Shown here: piece by piece, positions 8,046 to 17,065 of the stretch
Numbering within the stretch: position 1 is the stretch's first letter
Layout: each line of letters opens with the position of its first letter
Source of the DNA: Aestuariivirga litoralis
GTDB lineage: Bacteria > Pseudomonadota > Alphaproteobacteria > Rhizobiales > Aestuariivirgaceae
Assembly (NCBI RefSeq): GCF_015714715.1
Contig: NZ_WAHS01000002.1
Coordinates: 248,001 to 312,000 of the forward strand
Reading direction: 5' to 3'
Length of the DNA: 64,000 nucleotides
The notes under the pieces: generated by a model
Database searches by the model: none
The model's input: only the letters and a program-made list of their open reading frames with translations
Told to the model about the DNA's origin: nothing
Translations under genes and position numbers: made by a program

Positions 8046-9951
8046 TGATCCAGCTCTGCAACATCAGAAGTGTCCAGATATGCGTGCCGGTTACCCCAGC
8101 CGCATCGTTTTGAAAGCCGGCCCAGATGCGCCGCACTTCCTGCACGTTGAGAAGCCCGTCGCGCTTCAACCGCGCTTCGCTCAACAGATCTTCGGCCCAA
8201 GTTTTCAGCGGCCCGCGCAACCAGGTATCCAATGGGACGGCAAAACCGCGCTTGGGCCGGTCCACCAAATCTTGCGGCACTTTCTTGTAAAGCAACTGCC
8301 GCAGGATCCATTTTCCGCGCCCATCGCGCCAACGCATATGCTGCGGCAAGCGCCAGGCAAAGACGGCAATGCGCGGGTCAAGGGCCGGGATGCGCGTTTC
8401 GAGACTCACTGCCATGGAAGCGCGGTCCACCTTGGTGAGAATATCACCGGGTAGATAATTCACTGTATCAGACCAGACGAATTGATCGAGGCTGTCGGTA
8501 AAGGCAGGTTTCTGCGGCGCCCAGCTTTCGGCAATTTCCGTTCCATCCTTCATCAGCGACAGCGGCTGCCGCCACCGCGCCAGATAGGATGAAAAAATCT
8601 CCTCGGCATTTTCCGCCCGCAGCAAATGGCTGGAATGGCGCAACTTGCGCCGCAGGCTTTCGGGGTTCACGCCTTGTGGCACCAAGGGCGAAAGTACTTT
8701 CGCCGCAGCCCCCACCACAAAATCCGGCAGATGCGGCACCAGTTTGGCCAATGAATGGCGCATCGGAATGCGTTTCATCGAAGCCCAGGCCTTCTGCGCC
8801 AAAACATGCCGGGCATAACCGGAGAACAATTCATCACAACCATCACCTGATAAAGCCATTGTCACTTTTTTCCGGGCAAACTGGCTCACCAGAAAGGTCG
8901 GCACCTGCGAGGCATCGGAGAAAGGCTCGTCGTAAATTTCGCCCATGCGCTGTGCGGCATCCAGGGCCATCGCATCCGTCAACAGCAGCGTTTCATGCCG
9001 GGTGCCCAGATGCCGGGCCACGGCACTCGCATGTTCAGCCTCGTCGACGGACTTGTCAGTATGCCCGATGCAGAATGTATGCACCGGCTTTGAAAGCAAC
9101 TCCTGCATATAGGCGACCACCAAGGATGAATCGATCCCGCCGGAGAGAAACGCGCCCAACGGCACATCGGACATCAGCCGTACCCGCACCGCATCCTTGA
9201 ACAGCGCGTCCAATTCTTCTAGTGCCGCATCATCATCAGTGAACTTGTTGGCAAGCCCGGCTTCCGCCACTTGATGCAAATGAAAATAAGGCGTCACCAC
9301 CGGCGCCGCTCCGCGCTTCCACTGCAACATGCATCCAGGAGGCAATTTCTTCACACCGGCAATGATGGAATGCGCGGCGGGCACATAGCCTTCCCGCAAG
9401 TAAGCGGCTACTGCAGCCCGGTCCACTTCGCCGCGCAAGGCCCGCACCGAAGTCAGCGCGCCAAGCTCTGATGCAAAGCCGAACATGCCGTCCTGCAATC
9501 CATAGAGCAACGGCTTCTCACCGAACGGATCACGAGCCAAAGTCAGCTCCTGCGCGCGCATCTCCCAATGCCCAAAGGCAAACATGCCGTTGAGCTTCGG
9601 CAGAACCGCCGCAACGCCCCAATGGGCAATCGCTTCCACTAAAGTTTCAGTATCGGAATGCCCGCGCCACTTCACTTTTTTCTCGCGCAGCAAGGCGGCG
9701 CGGAGATCGAGATGATTATAGATTTCACCATTATAGGTGACGGCATGGTGCCCATCGGCAGAAAGCATCGGCTGATGGCCCGCCGCAGTCAGGTCCACCA
9801 CGGCCAGTCGCTTGTGGCCGAAATAAACCCCGTCCTGCTCCCAATGGCCTTCGCTGTCGGGCCCACGATGGCTGAGGCGCTCGATCATCTTTCTGGCGCC
9901 GGCAAGCCGCGTTCCCGTCCGCCCGGCGATCAAGCCCGCAATACCGCACAT
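8029..9951 (-). CDS. asnB: Asparagine synthase (glutamine-hydrolysing), AsnB type in a glycan locus
   Basis: The start is set at 9951, because there the protein begins MCGIAGL and Cys2 becomes the free N-terminal nucleophile of the class II glutaminase. The upstream in-frame codons would block it. The glutaminase half includes SHRGPDSEGHWEQDG, YNGEIYNHLDLR and SDTETLVEA. The synthetase half has the PP-loop LSGGIDSSLVVAYMQ and LSGDGCDELFSGYARH. At 640 residues it matches the AsnB subfamily found in exopolysaccharide clusters, where it may amidate a sugar acid rather than make free asparagine (inference). It is followed by a glycosyltransferase overlapping 17 bases. Confidence 0.9.
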   Translation of the reverse strand: MCGIAGLIAGRTGTRLAGARKMIERLSHRGPDSEGHWEQDGVYFGHKRLAVVDLTAAGHQPMLSADGHHAVTYNGEIYNHLDLRAALLREKKVKWRGHSDTETLVEAIAHWGVAAVLPKLNGMFAFGHWEMRAQELTLARDPFGEKPLLYGLQDGMFGFASELGALTSVRALRGEVDRAAVAAYLREGYVPAAHSIIAGVKKLPPGCMLQWKRGAAPVVTPYFHLHQVAEAGLANKFTDDDAALEELDALFKDAVRVRLMSDVPLGAFLSGGIDSSLVVAYMQELLSKPVHTFCIGHTDKSVDEAEHASAVARHLGTRHETLLLTDAMALDAAQRMGEIYDEPFSDASQVPTFLVSQFARKKVTMALSGDGCDELFSGYARHVLAQKAWASMKRIPMRHSLAKLVPHLPDFVVGAAAKVLSPLVPQGVNPESLRRKLRHSSHLLRAENAEEIFSSYLARWRQPLSLMKDGTEIAESWAPQKPAFTDSLDQFVWSDTVNYLPGDILTKVDRASMAVSLETRIPALDPRIAVFAWRLPQHMRWRDGRGKWILRQLLYKKVPQDLVDRPKRGFAVPLDTWLRGPLKTWAEDLLSEARLKRDGLLNVQEVRRIWAGFQNDAAGVTGTHIWTLLMLQSWINAQGL

Positions 9952-10125
9952 TTCAAGTCTCAAACCTCTTCAGCTGATTCTTTTAGCCAGCGGAGCTTGC
10001 GCCGGGCCAAAGCCCGCGCCATAAAAACAATCGTCAGTTGCGCCGGTATTGCACCGCTGTACCGTCATCGTAAATGGATGAAATTTCCTTCATCTTGTTT
10101 TAAAATGGTTTGGCGCAATTCCTGA

Positions 10126-11244
10126 TTGCGACTTCCCGACGCGGCATCGGAACCACCTGTTGTGCGAGATCTGAAAATACTGGCTTTGACGTCCTATGGC
10201 CGCCTCGCGGCCAGCAGCCGCTTGCGCATGATGCAGTTCCAGCAGCCATTGGCCGATGCCGGGATCCATGTCGATCATTCGCCCTGGCTTAGTGATGCGC
10301 AATTGGCCCGGCATTATGCTTCGGGCGCGCGTTATGGCCTGCGCGATGTGATCGTTCCAAGCCTGCAGCGGTTGGCGCGCATGTGGCGGGCCGGACACTA
10401 TGACGCGATCTGGCTGCAAAAGGAGGCCTTCACCTATCTGCCCTGGCCGCTCGAACGCCTGGCTTGGGCAGGCCTGCCACCGGTCGTCGTCGATTATGAT
10501 GACGCCACCTTCCATTATTACGACATGCACCCCAATCCCAAGGTGCGGGCGCTGCTTAAGACAAAGATTGACCGAGTGATGAGGGCCGCGGCCACCGTGG
10601 TGGCCGGCAATGACTATCTCGCGGCGCGCGCATGCACGGCGGGGGCAAAAACCATCGTCACCATACCCACCGTGGTGGATGCGGCACGCTATGTGACGAA
10701 CGCCAAGTTTTCGGCGGCTCCGGAGTTCCGCATTGGCTGGATCGGCAGCAAGACCACGACGAAATATCTTAGAGCTCTGGCACCAGTCCTGGCCCGCGCC
10801 GAGCGTGAGCTGGGTGCTGAAATCGTCACCATAGGCCCAGGCAAGGTCGAGATCGAGGGCACGCATCCGACAAATATTCCGTGGACGGAGGAAACTGAGG
10901 CCGCTGAACTTGCGAAACTCTCGGTCGGCATCATGCCGCTGGATGATACGCCGTGGGAACGCGGCAAATGCGGCTACAAGCTCATTCAATACATGGCCAG
11001 CGGCCTGCCCACCGTGGCATCGCCAGTGGGCGCCAATACCGGCATTGTGGACCATGGCAAAACCGGCCTGATGGCCTCAACACCGGATGAATGGTTCGAA
11101 GCCCTGCGCAGCCTGAAGGAAAATCCAAAACGCGCGGCAAGCCTCGGCATGGCCGGGCGCGCCGTGGTGGAACAGAAATTTTCAATAGCCGCCGTGCTGC
11201 CGCAACTGGAAGCAACCTTGCGCGCTGCAGCTAGAACGATTTGA
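10126..11244 (+). CDS. Family 4 (GT-B) glycosyltransferase, paralogue of the minus-strand transferase
   Basis: Up to 372 residues. Its donor site reads GIMPLDDTPWERGKCGYKLI, then QYMASGLPTVASPVGANTG, nearly identical to the transferase across asnB. The N-terminus has LALTSYGRLAASSRLRMMQF and VVDYDDATFHYYDM. The start is uncertain: an in-frame stop lies at 10123 and the first candidate is TTG at 10126. A GTG at 10162 would give an N-terminus closer to its paralogue; neither has a good ribosome site. It is a single-gene plus-strand unit divergent from asnB, and its last 14 bases overlap the convergent DoxX gene. Confidence 0.8.
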   Translation: MRLPDAASEPPVVRDLKILALTSYGRLAASSRLRMMQFQQPLADAGIHVDHSPWLSDAQLARHYASGARYGLRDVIVPSLQRLARMWRAGHYDAIWLQKEAFTYLPWPLERLAWAGLPPVVVDYDDATFHYYDMHPNPKVRALLKTKIDRVMRAAATVVAGNDYLAARACTAGAKTIVTIPTVVDAARYVTNAKFSAAPEFRIGWIGSKTTTKYLRALAPVLARAERELGAEIVTIGPGKVEIEGTHPTNIPWTEETEAAELAKLSVGIMPLDDTPWERGKCGYKLIQYMASGLPTVASPVGANTGIVDHGKTGLMASTPDEWFEALRSLKENPKRAASLGMAGRAVVEQKFSIAAVLPQLEATLRAAARTI

Positions 11245-11689
11245 ACCAAAGCCGCCAACGCTCAAGCCCCACCGCATAAAGCGTCACCCACACCAGAACC
11301 GGCTGCGCCAGCAAGCGCGGAATATGATAGGCCAGCCCCAGTTGCGGTTGCGCCAGCGCCATATCCAGAAACGCATGGTGAATATTGGCCGGATAAACCG
11401 CAACCGCATAAAGCGCCAGCCCGATGCCCGCTGACTTGCGCAGGCGCGGCACCCACAGGCCCACAGCGCCTGCCAATTCGCACAGTCCGGTGAACAGGAT
11501 CACCGCAGAGGGCCAAGGCACCCAATCCGGCGTGATCATGATAAAGGGTGCAGGCAGCAGAATGTGAAACACGCCAGCGGTCAAATAGAACAACGAAAGA
11601 AAAATGCGAAACCCCAGCCGCCGCCGCTGTGCGCCAGTCGAATCCGTTTGCACCGTATCTGTCACAACTCCAGGAGGCGCGCGCTTCAT
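11231..11689 (-). CDS. DoxX family membrane protein
   Basis: A 152-residue protein with four hydrophobic helices: FLSLFYLTAGVFHILL, AVILFTGLCELAGAVGLW, GIGLALYAVAVYPANIHHAF and LLAQPVLVWVTLYAVGL. This is the DoxX/MauE-like fold of small quinone- or redox-linked membrane proteins of mostly unknown role. The ATG at 11689 is preferred over an upstream in-frame TTG at 11719 because it sits 2 bases after the stop of the flavoprotein gene. Pairing with a flavin amine oxidase suggests a redox partner role, but this is only a guess. Confidence 0.75.
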   Translation of the reverse strand: MKRAPPGVVTDTVQTDSTGAQRRRLGFRIFLSLFYLTAGVFHILLPAPFIMITPDWVPWPSAVILFTGLCELAGAVGLWVPRLRKSAGIGLALYAVAVYPANIHHAFLDMALAQPQLGLAYHIPRLLAQPVLVWVTLYAVGLERWRLWFKSF

Positions 11690-11691
11690 GG

Positions 11692-12984
11692 CTATTTTGC
11701 GCTCTGCAGCAGAACCCAATCCGCCGCCGCCTCGCCGGATTTCACGGCCCCCTCAAACCAGCCCGCTTGATCAGGGGCATAATCTGATGACGCAAAGGCC
11801 AGCCGGCCAAACGGCTGCCATGCCGCAGGTTCAAATGCCGGACCCAGATCAGCAGGCATAGCCACCCAGGTGCCGCGCGCATAGGGATCGCTCACCCAGT
11901 CGTGCCAATCATACGAGATGAATTCAGCATTGGGCGCCAGCTTCTGCAATTGCCCGCGCACCCAATCTGCATCACCGGGATTCGCATCATTCAGCTGCAA
12001 TCCAAAGCCAATCAGCATCACGCTGCCATCCGGCCCTGCACGCTCGGCCAGCAGTAACTCAATCCCCTGACCATCGCCGGTGATCAGCGTGCCCAGTGGA
12101 ACACCGCGTGCCTTGATCCATACTTTGAAAGAGCAACCGCCATGCTTCTGTGCAATCGCCAGTGCGCGCGGAGATGGCAAAGCGGGAGAGAAGGTCATCG
12201 CATTCATTACGTTGATGCTGGCCGCAAGGATCACACGCTCCGCCTGCAAAAGTTCGCCACTGACCAGTGTGACGGAGACCTTGTGCTCATCCTGCGTGAT
12301 GCCCACCACAGGGCAGGACAGGCGCAAATCAGCTCCCGAAGCCTCCAGCATCAGCTGCGCCAGCAAGGCCATGCCCGGCACCACCGTGTCGCTCCAATTG
12401 TCGATCATGTTTTCAGCCAGCCCGCCGCCATAGGCGCAGCTCGACAAAAATTCCGAAGCAGCAACACTGTCATGCGCACCATTGCCAGAAACTGACCACC
12501 ATGCGTCGAACATGTGCCGCGTGGCAGGTGGCGGGGCAACGCGCTCCATATAGGCAGCATAGGTAATGCCTAGCAGAGGCCGCCCCAGCTCATCTTCCGC
12601 CATGCCCTTTTTGCAAAGCACTGCATCAGCCGCCACCCGCGTCAGCGCTTTCTCATGTGCGCGCCGTTCCTCAGCAGAAAGCATATGTGCGGCACGCACA
12701 TTGCCCTCCCGCAGACTGAACCGCTGCGTCAGCGCCGCACGTGGCCGCAGAGAAAGCCCCAGTTCAGCCACCAGCGCGCGAATGCGATCATGATAAGGCG
12801 TGATCCACGACCCGCCATATTCCAGCAACGCATCATTTGGCGCGCCCGCATAGGCCTTGCTGAACGCCCGCCCACCAATCCGGTCCTGCGCTTCTAGCAC
12901 CACACATTTAATGCCGGCCTTGCCAAGCTTCAGCGCAGCGGCGGCCCCAGCCATTCCAGCTCCGATGATGACAACGGACTTCAT
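11692..12984 (-). CDS. Flavin-containing amine oxidase family protein
   Basis: A 430-residue protein beginning VVIIGAGMAGAAAALKLGKA, the dinucleotide-binding fold, followed by VVLEAQDRIGGRAFS, the conserved amine-oxidase GGR motif. The C-terminus has WVAMPADLGPAFEP and LAFASSDYAPDQAGWFEGAV, the second FAD contact. It has the monoamine oxidase/phytoene desaturase fold with a long substrate domain. No signal peptide is seen, so it is probably cytosolic. The substrate is unknown. It follows the small protein gene at 12989 by 4 bases and precedes the DoxX gene by 2, forming a three-gene minus-strand operon. Confidence 0.8.
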   Translation of the reverse strand: MKSVVIIGAGMAGAAAALKLGKAGIKCVVLEAQDRIGGRAFSKAYAGAPNDALLEYGGSWITPYHDRIRALVAELGLSLRPRAALTQRFSLREGNVRAAHMLSAEERRAHEKALTRVAADAVLCKKGMAEDELGRPLLGITYAAYMERVAPPPATRHMFDAWWSVSGNGAHDSVAASEFLSSCAYGGGLAENMIDNWSDTVVPGMALLAQLMLEASGADLRLSCPVVGITQDEHKVSVTLVSGELLQAERVILAASINVMNAMTFSPALPSPRALAIAQKHGGCSFKVWIKARGVPLGTLITGDGQGIELLLAERAGPDGSVMLIGFGLQLNDANPGDADWVRGQLQKLAPNAEFISYDWHDWVSDPYARGTWVAMPADLGPAFEPAAWQPFGRLAFASSDYAPDQAGWFEGAVKSGEAAADWVLLQSAK

Positions 12985-12988
12985 CTCG

Positions 12989-13222
12989 TCACGAAGCCGA
13001 GAACTTCACCGTCACACCGCGCTTCCGAAAATAGGACTCCATCAGCTTTCTACCAGCGCGATTGCTCTGCGCCAGCTTGGCCGGATCGAACACCGCTTCT
13101 TTCAAGCCCGCCCGCACCAAGGCCGCCTTGAGCGCTGCGATATGCAAGTCGATCTCGTCATTGTCCGCCTTGAAGGATTCATAAATGCGGTTTGTTGCCT
13201 CTTCCACGGTCGGTTCGCTCAC
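12989..13222 (-). CDS. Small conserved protein of unknown function (77 aa)
   Basis: A GTG start at 13222 is chosen because AGGAG lies 8 bases upstream. A longer in-frame reading to 13567 would run into the divergent DUF3422 gene. The protein is mostly helical and charged: VSEPTVEEATNRIYESFKAD, then LHIAALKAALVRAGLKEAV and RKLMESYFRKRGVTVKFS. I recognise no domain. It is the first gene of the operon with the amine oxidase-like and DoxX proteins, so it may be a helper for the flavoprotein, but nothing in the sequence proves this. Confidence 0.65.
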   Translation of the reverse strand: MSEPTVEEATNRIYESFKADNDEIDLHIAALKAALVRAGLKEAVFDPAKLAQSNRAGRKLMESYFRKRGVTVKFSAS

Positions 13223-13333
13223 GATAACACTCCTGTTCGGTGGCCAAGCGCTTACCACATTTTCGAGGCAGAGATGCAACACTGCGTCATCTAAAGCACT
13301 TGTCTGCGCAAAATCTCGTGCCAAGCTTCTGCG

Positions 13334-14590
13334 ATGGACCATGATCTCCGCCAGTCCCTGAACGATGAGCTGCACGGCCGCACCGGCCTGGCGATCACTG
13401 CGCCCACGCGCATCACCCATCTGGCCTTCACCATTGACGAGGGCGACGCTGCCCCCTGGGAACATCTGGTGGCCTTGACCGCCCTTCTCGGCCTGCCGCC
13501 GCCGCAGGAAGCGGCACTTCATCTCCACATGAAAATCCCCGGTGGTTTGGTGCGCTTTGAGCGACATGGCGAGTTCTACCGCCTCGCGGTGATTGCCGAA
13601 GGCAAGCAGCCCTCCGGCAGCGAAGCGATTGACCTGTTGCCGCCCGCCTGGGTCGAAGGATTACCTGGGCAACGTCTGGTCGCCATCCACACTCATCTCA
13701 TCAGTGCACGGACGAAATCGCCTGACGATGCTGAGCTGATGCGCCTGTTCGGCCATGATGATCTGGCGGCAGCCAGCGTGGCGCATGGCGATGCGCAGAT
13801 CTGGACGGATTTTCGCATCGGGCCTGATAGCTTTTCGCGCTGGCTGGTGCAGGACAAGGGCCTGCCGCCCTTGCGCCTCGGCCGCGTCATCCGCCGCATC
13901 CATGAGATTGAAACCTACCGCATGATGGCGCTTCTCGCGCTGCCACTGGCCCGCGCCGCGCAGAAGGAATTGCGCCCGCTGGAGCAGGAATTGCATGACG
14001 TGATCGCCAGCATGACCGAGGAAAAATCTGCCGAGCATGACGCCACTCTGCTGGCGCGCCTTTCGGTCGTAGCGCGCAAAGTGGAGGAGCTTTCCAACCG
14101 CACCAATTACCGCTTCGCCGCCACCCGCGCCTATGCGGCATTGGTCGAAAAGCGCGTGACCGAACTCAACGAAACCAAGCTGCGCAACTATCAACGCATC
14201 GGCGTGTTTCTGGATCGGCGCTTTAGCCCGGCAGTCGCCACCTGCAATGCCGTCACCGCGCGCATCGAAGGCCTGGCGCAACGTTCCGAACGCGCCAACA
14301 ATTTGCTGCGCACCCGCGTGGACATAGCACTTGAAGGCCAGAACCAGGCACTGCTCCGCTCGATGGACAGGCGCGCACGGCAACAGCTGTTGCTGCAAGA
14401 GACAGTGGAAGGCCTCTCGGTCGTCGCCATCAGCTATTATCTGATCAGCATTTTGCAGAAAATGTTCGAAGCCGCCGGCGGCGAATGGGTGGCCGCCCAT
14501 GAAGGCCTGATCAAGCTCATCGGTATCCCGGTCCTGATGCTCGGCGTCTGGCTCGCCATCCGTAGCCTGCGGAAGCGCGCAGGGAGTTAG
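13334..14590 (+). CDS. DUF3422 family membrane-anchored protein
   Basis: A 418-residue protein opening HDLRQSLNDELHGRTGLAIT, the conserved start of DUF3422. A long helical middle (about residues 190-340) includes RKVEELSNRTNYRFAATRAY and KLRNYQRIGVFLDRRFSPAV. Two C-terminal membrane helices enclose GLSVVAISYYLISILQKMF and GIPVLMLGVWLAIRSLRKR. The layout resembles CorA-like membrane-anchored proteins, but the GMN motif is absent and the family has no settled function. It is a single gene, divergent from the small protein at 13222. Confidence 0.8.
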   Translation: MDHDLRQSLNDELHGRTGLAITAPTRITHLAFTIDEGDAAPWEHLVALTALLGLPPPQEAALHLHMKIPGGLVRFERHGEFYRLAVIAEGKQPSGSEAIDLLPPAWVEGLPGQRLVAIHTHLISARTKSPDDAELMRLFGHDDLAAASVAHGDAQIWTDFRIGPDSFSRWLVQDKGLPPLRLGRVIRRIHEIETYRMMALLALPLARAAQKELRPLEQELHDVIASMTEEKSAEHDATLLARLSVVARKVEELSNRTNYRFAATRAYAALVEKRVTELNETKLRNYQRIGVFLDRRFSPAVATCNAVTARIEGLAQRSERANNLLRTRVDIALEGQNQALLRSMDRRARQQLLLQETVEGLSVVAISYYLISILQKMFEAAGGEWVAAHEGLIKLIGIPVLMLGVWLAIRSLRKRAGS

Positions 14591-14605
14591 ACGCCCCCAC
14601 AATTC

Positions 14606-14634
14606 TGTTGAATTATGCTCGAATATGTTGAATT
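14606..14634. repeat. Direct repeat TGTTGAATT x2, 20-base period, upstream of the first DMGDH-like gene
   Basis: TGTTGAATT occurs at 14606-14614 and again at 14626-14634. The second copy ends 7 bases before the ATG at 14642. A spacing of 20 bases places both copies on nearly the same helix face, as for a tandem activator or repressor site. The short gap to the start codon also overlaps where a ribosome site would be. Its role is inferred from position only. Confidence 0.4.
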
Positions 14635-14641
14635 TTGAGCC

Positions 14642-17065
14642 ATGACTCAATTCTCAACCAAACACCTCATCATCGGTGGCGGCATCATTGGCTGCTCTAT
14701 CGCCTATCACCTTGCAAAGAATGGCGAAAAGGACGTTGTCCTGCTCGAACGCGCTTCCTTGACCGAAGGTGCCACCTGGCATGCCGCGGGACTGGTTGGC
14801 CAGCTCCGCTCGTCCCGCAACACCACCCGCATGTTGAAGCGCTCGGTCGCCATGTATGACCAGCTGGAAGCCGAAACCGGCATGGCCTTCGACTGGAAAA
14901 AAGTCGGCAGCTTGCGGTTGTGCGCCACGAGCGACCGCATGCTGGAAGCCAAGCGCCTCACCACCATGGCGCGCAGCTTCGATCTTGAAATGCGCATGAT
15001 CACGCCCGCCGAAGCCAAGGCGCTATTCCCCTATATCAATGAGAAAGATTTGCTCGGCGCCGCCTTCATCCCGTCTGATGGCCATGTCGATCCCGCCAGC
15101 CTGTGTCAGGCCGTGGCCGCCGGTGCGAGGAAGCACGGCGCGCAGATCAAGCAGGGCATTGAAGTCACCGATTTCAAAATCGAAGAAGGCCGCATCACCG
15201 AGATGCACACCTCGGAAGGCATCTGGACCGCAGATAATGTCGTCCTCGCCGCCGGCATGTGGAGCCGCGAACTCGGCCAGAAGCTCAGCATCCAGGTGCC
15301 CGCCTGCGCAGTCGAGCATCAATATATCGTCACCGAACCCTTGCCCGATATCGAACTGGTCAAACGCCTGCCCACTTTGCGAGACCCCGAACGCCTGGTC
15401 TATTACAAGCCGGATGCCGGCGGCCGCCTCGTCATTGGCGGCTATGAGGACGACACGCTGCCCTTCGGCAACAATGGCATCCCCGGCAGCTTCGTGCGCG
15501 AATTGCTGCCCGACAATATGGAGCGCTTCGCACCGCTTGCGGAACTGGCCGGCAAGGTCACACCGATCGTCAACGAGGTCGGCATCCGCCGGATGATCAA
15601 CGGCCCCATCCCTTACTCGGCCGACGGCGATTTCGTCCTCGGCTGGATGCCCGGCTTCAAGAACCTGATGATGGCCACCGGCTTCCTCTACGGCATCGCC
15701 GCGGGCGGTGGCGCGGGCGAGATGATCGCCGAATGGATCATCAAGGGCCAGCCCTCACTCAATCTCTGGCCTTTGGATGTGCGCCGCTTCGGCCCGCATC
15801 ACGGTGCACGCGCCTTCATGTATCCCCGCGCTGTTGAACATTACGCGCATCACTACAAGATGCGTTATCCCGGCCAGGAACATCAGACTGTCCGCCAGCT
15901 CCGCCTGTCACCGCTTTATCAGCGGCTGAACGAGAACGGCGCCATCTACGGCTCGCGCAATGGCTGGGAGCGCCCGCTGTGGTTTGCGCCCAAAGGCGTG
16001 GAGCAGAAAGACCAGCTCGATTTCCTCAATCCCGGCTGGCACAAATACGTGGCCGAGGAACACAAGGCCACCCGCGAAGGCGTGGTATTGATCGATCAAA
16101 CCAGCTTCTCGAAATTCGAACTGATCGGCACCGGCGCGCTGCCTTTGCTGCAGAAAATCTGCGTCTCCAACATGGACAAGCCCGCAGGTTCGGTGATCTA
16201 CACCCAGATGTGCAACGACTGGGGCGGCATCGAAGCCGATCTTACGATCACCCGCCTGGCCAAGGACCATTTCTACATCGTCACTGGCTCAGCCTTCGGC
16301 ACGCATGACTCAGATTGGATACGCCGCCAGATGCCGGAGGATGGCAGCGTGCATCTGATCGACGTCACTTCGTCGCGCGCCGTCATCAATATCTGCGGCC
16401 CTAAAGCGCGCGCCGTTCTGGAACAGGTCGTGGAACAGGATGTCAGCAACGCAGCCTTCCCCTTCGGCACGGCCCGCAACATCACCATCGGCACAGCACC
16501 GGTGCGCGCCGCACGCATCGGCTTTGTCGGTGAACTGGGCTACGAACTCCACGTCCCCACTGAATTCGGCCTGCATGTCTACGATACGCTGCGTGAAGCC
16601 GGCGAGGAATTCAGTATCCGCGATGTGGGCTACCGCGCCATCGAAACCATGCGCCTCGAAAAGGGCTACCTCTATTGGTCCTCCGACATTTCGCCCGATT
16701 ACACGCCCTACGAAGCCGGCCTCGGCTTCCGCGTCCATCTGAAATCGAAGGGTGACTTCCGCGGCCGCAAGGCGTTGGAAGCACAAGCAGCCAACGGGCC
16801 GAAGCGCAAGCTTTGCACTTTCGTTACCGACAAGGAACTGCCGCTCTATGGTGGCGAAACAATCCTGCAAGGCGACAAGGTTGTCTCCCTCGCCAGTTCC
16901 GCCGGGTTCGGCAATACGGTGCAGAAAACCATCATCTTCGGCTATCTCGACGCCAGCGAAGCGAAAAACAGAAATTTCGAAATCGAAGTCTTCGGCGACC
17001 GCCACAACGTGACTCGCGTTGATGGCCCACTCTATGATCCTGAAAATCGGAATCTCAAGGCATGA
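14642..17065 (+). CDS. DMGDH/sarcosine dehydrogenase-type FAD oxidoreductase with GcvT domain (copy 1)
   Basis: An 807-residue protein. The N-terminal DAO-type FAD domain has GGGIIGCSIAYHLAKNG and ATWHAAGLVGQLR; His47 of WHAAG is the position that carries covalent FAD in mammalian dimethylglycine dehydrogenase. From about residue 430 a GcvT-type folate-binding half follows (VLIDQTSFSKFELIG, FVGELGYELHVPTEFG, ETMRLEKGYLYWSSDISPDY). The family oxidatively demethylates secondary or tertiary N-methyl amines and passes formaldehyde to tetrahydrofolate. The true substrate is unknown. It overlaps the kinase gene by ATGA. It has no signal peptide and is probably cytosolic. Confidence 0.85.
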   Translation: MTQFSTKHLIIGGGIIGCSIAYHLAKNGEKDVVLLERASLTEGATWHAAGLVGQLRSSRNTTRMLKRSVAMYDQLEAETGMAFDWKKVGSLRLCATSDRMLEAKRLTTMARSFDLEMRMITPAEAKALFPYINEKDLLGAAFIPSDGHVDPASLCQAVAAGARKHGAQIKQGIEVTDFKIEEGRITEMHTSEGIWTADNVVLAAGMWSRELGQKLSIQVPACAVEHQYIVTEPLPDIELVKRLPTLRDPERLVYYKPDAGGRLVIGGYEDDTLPFGNNGIPGSFVRELLPDNMERFAPLAELAGKVTPIVNEVGIRRMINGPIPYSADGDFVLGWMPGFKNLMMATGFLYGIAAGGGAGEMIAEWIIKGQPSLNLWPLDVRRFGPHHGARAFMYPRAVEHYAHHYKMRYPGQEHQTVRQLRLSPLYQRLNENGAIYGSRNGWERPLWFAPKGVEQKDQLDFLNPGWHKYVAEEHKATREGVVLIDQTSFSKFELIGTGALPLLQKICVSNMDKPAGSVIYTQMCNDWGGIEADLTITRLAKDHFYIVTGSAFGTHDSDWIRRQMPEDGSVHLIDVTSSRAVINICGPKARAVLEQVVEQDVSNAAFPFGTARNITIGTAPVRAARIGFVGELGYELHVPTEFGLHVYDTLREAGEEFSIRDVGYRAIETMRLEKGYLYWSSDISPDYTPYEAGLGFRVHLKSKGDFRGRKALEAQAANGPKRKLCTFVTDKELPLYGGETILQGDKVVSLASSAGFGNTVQKTIIFGYLDASEAKNRNFEIEVFGDRHNVTRVDGPLYDPENRNLKA

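Noticed and set aside
13223-13567. Extension of the small protein at 12989 upstream of 13222
   Set aside because: It would overlap the start of the divergent DUF3422 gene, whereas the GTG at 13222 has a strong AGGAG.
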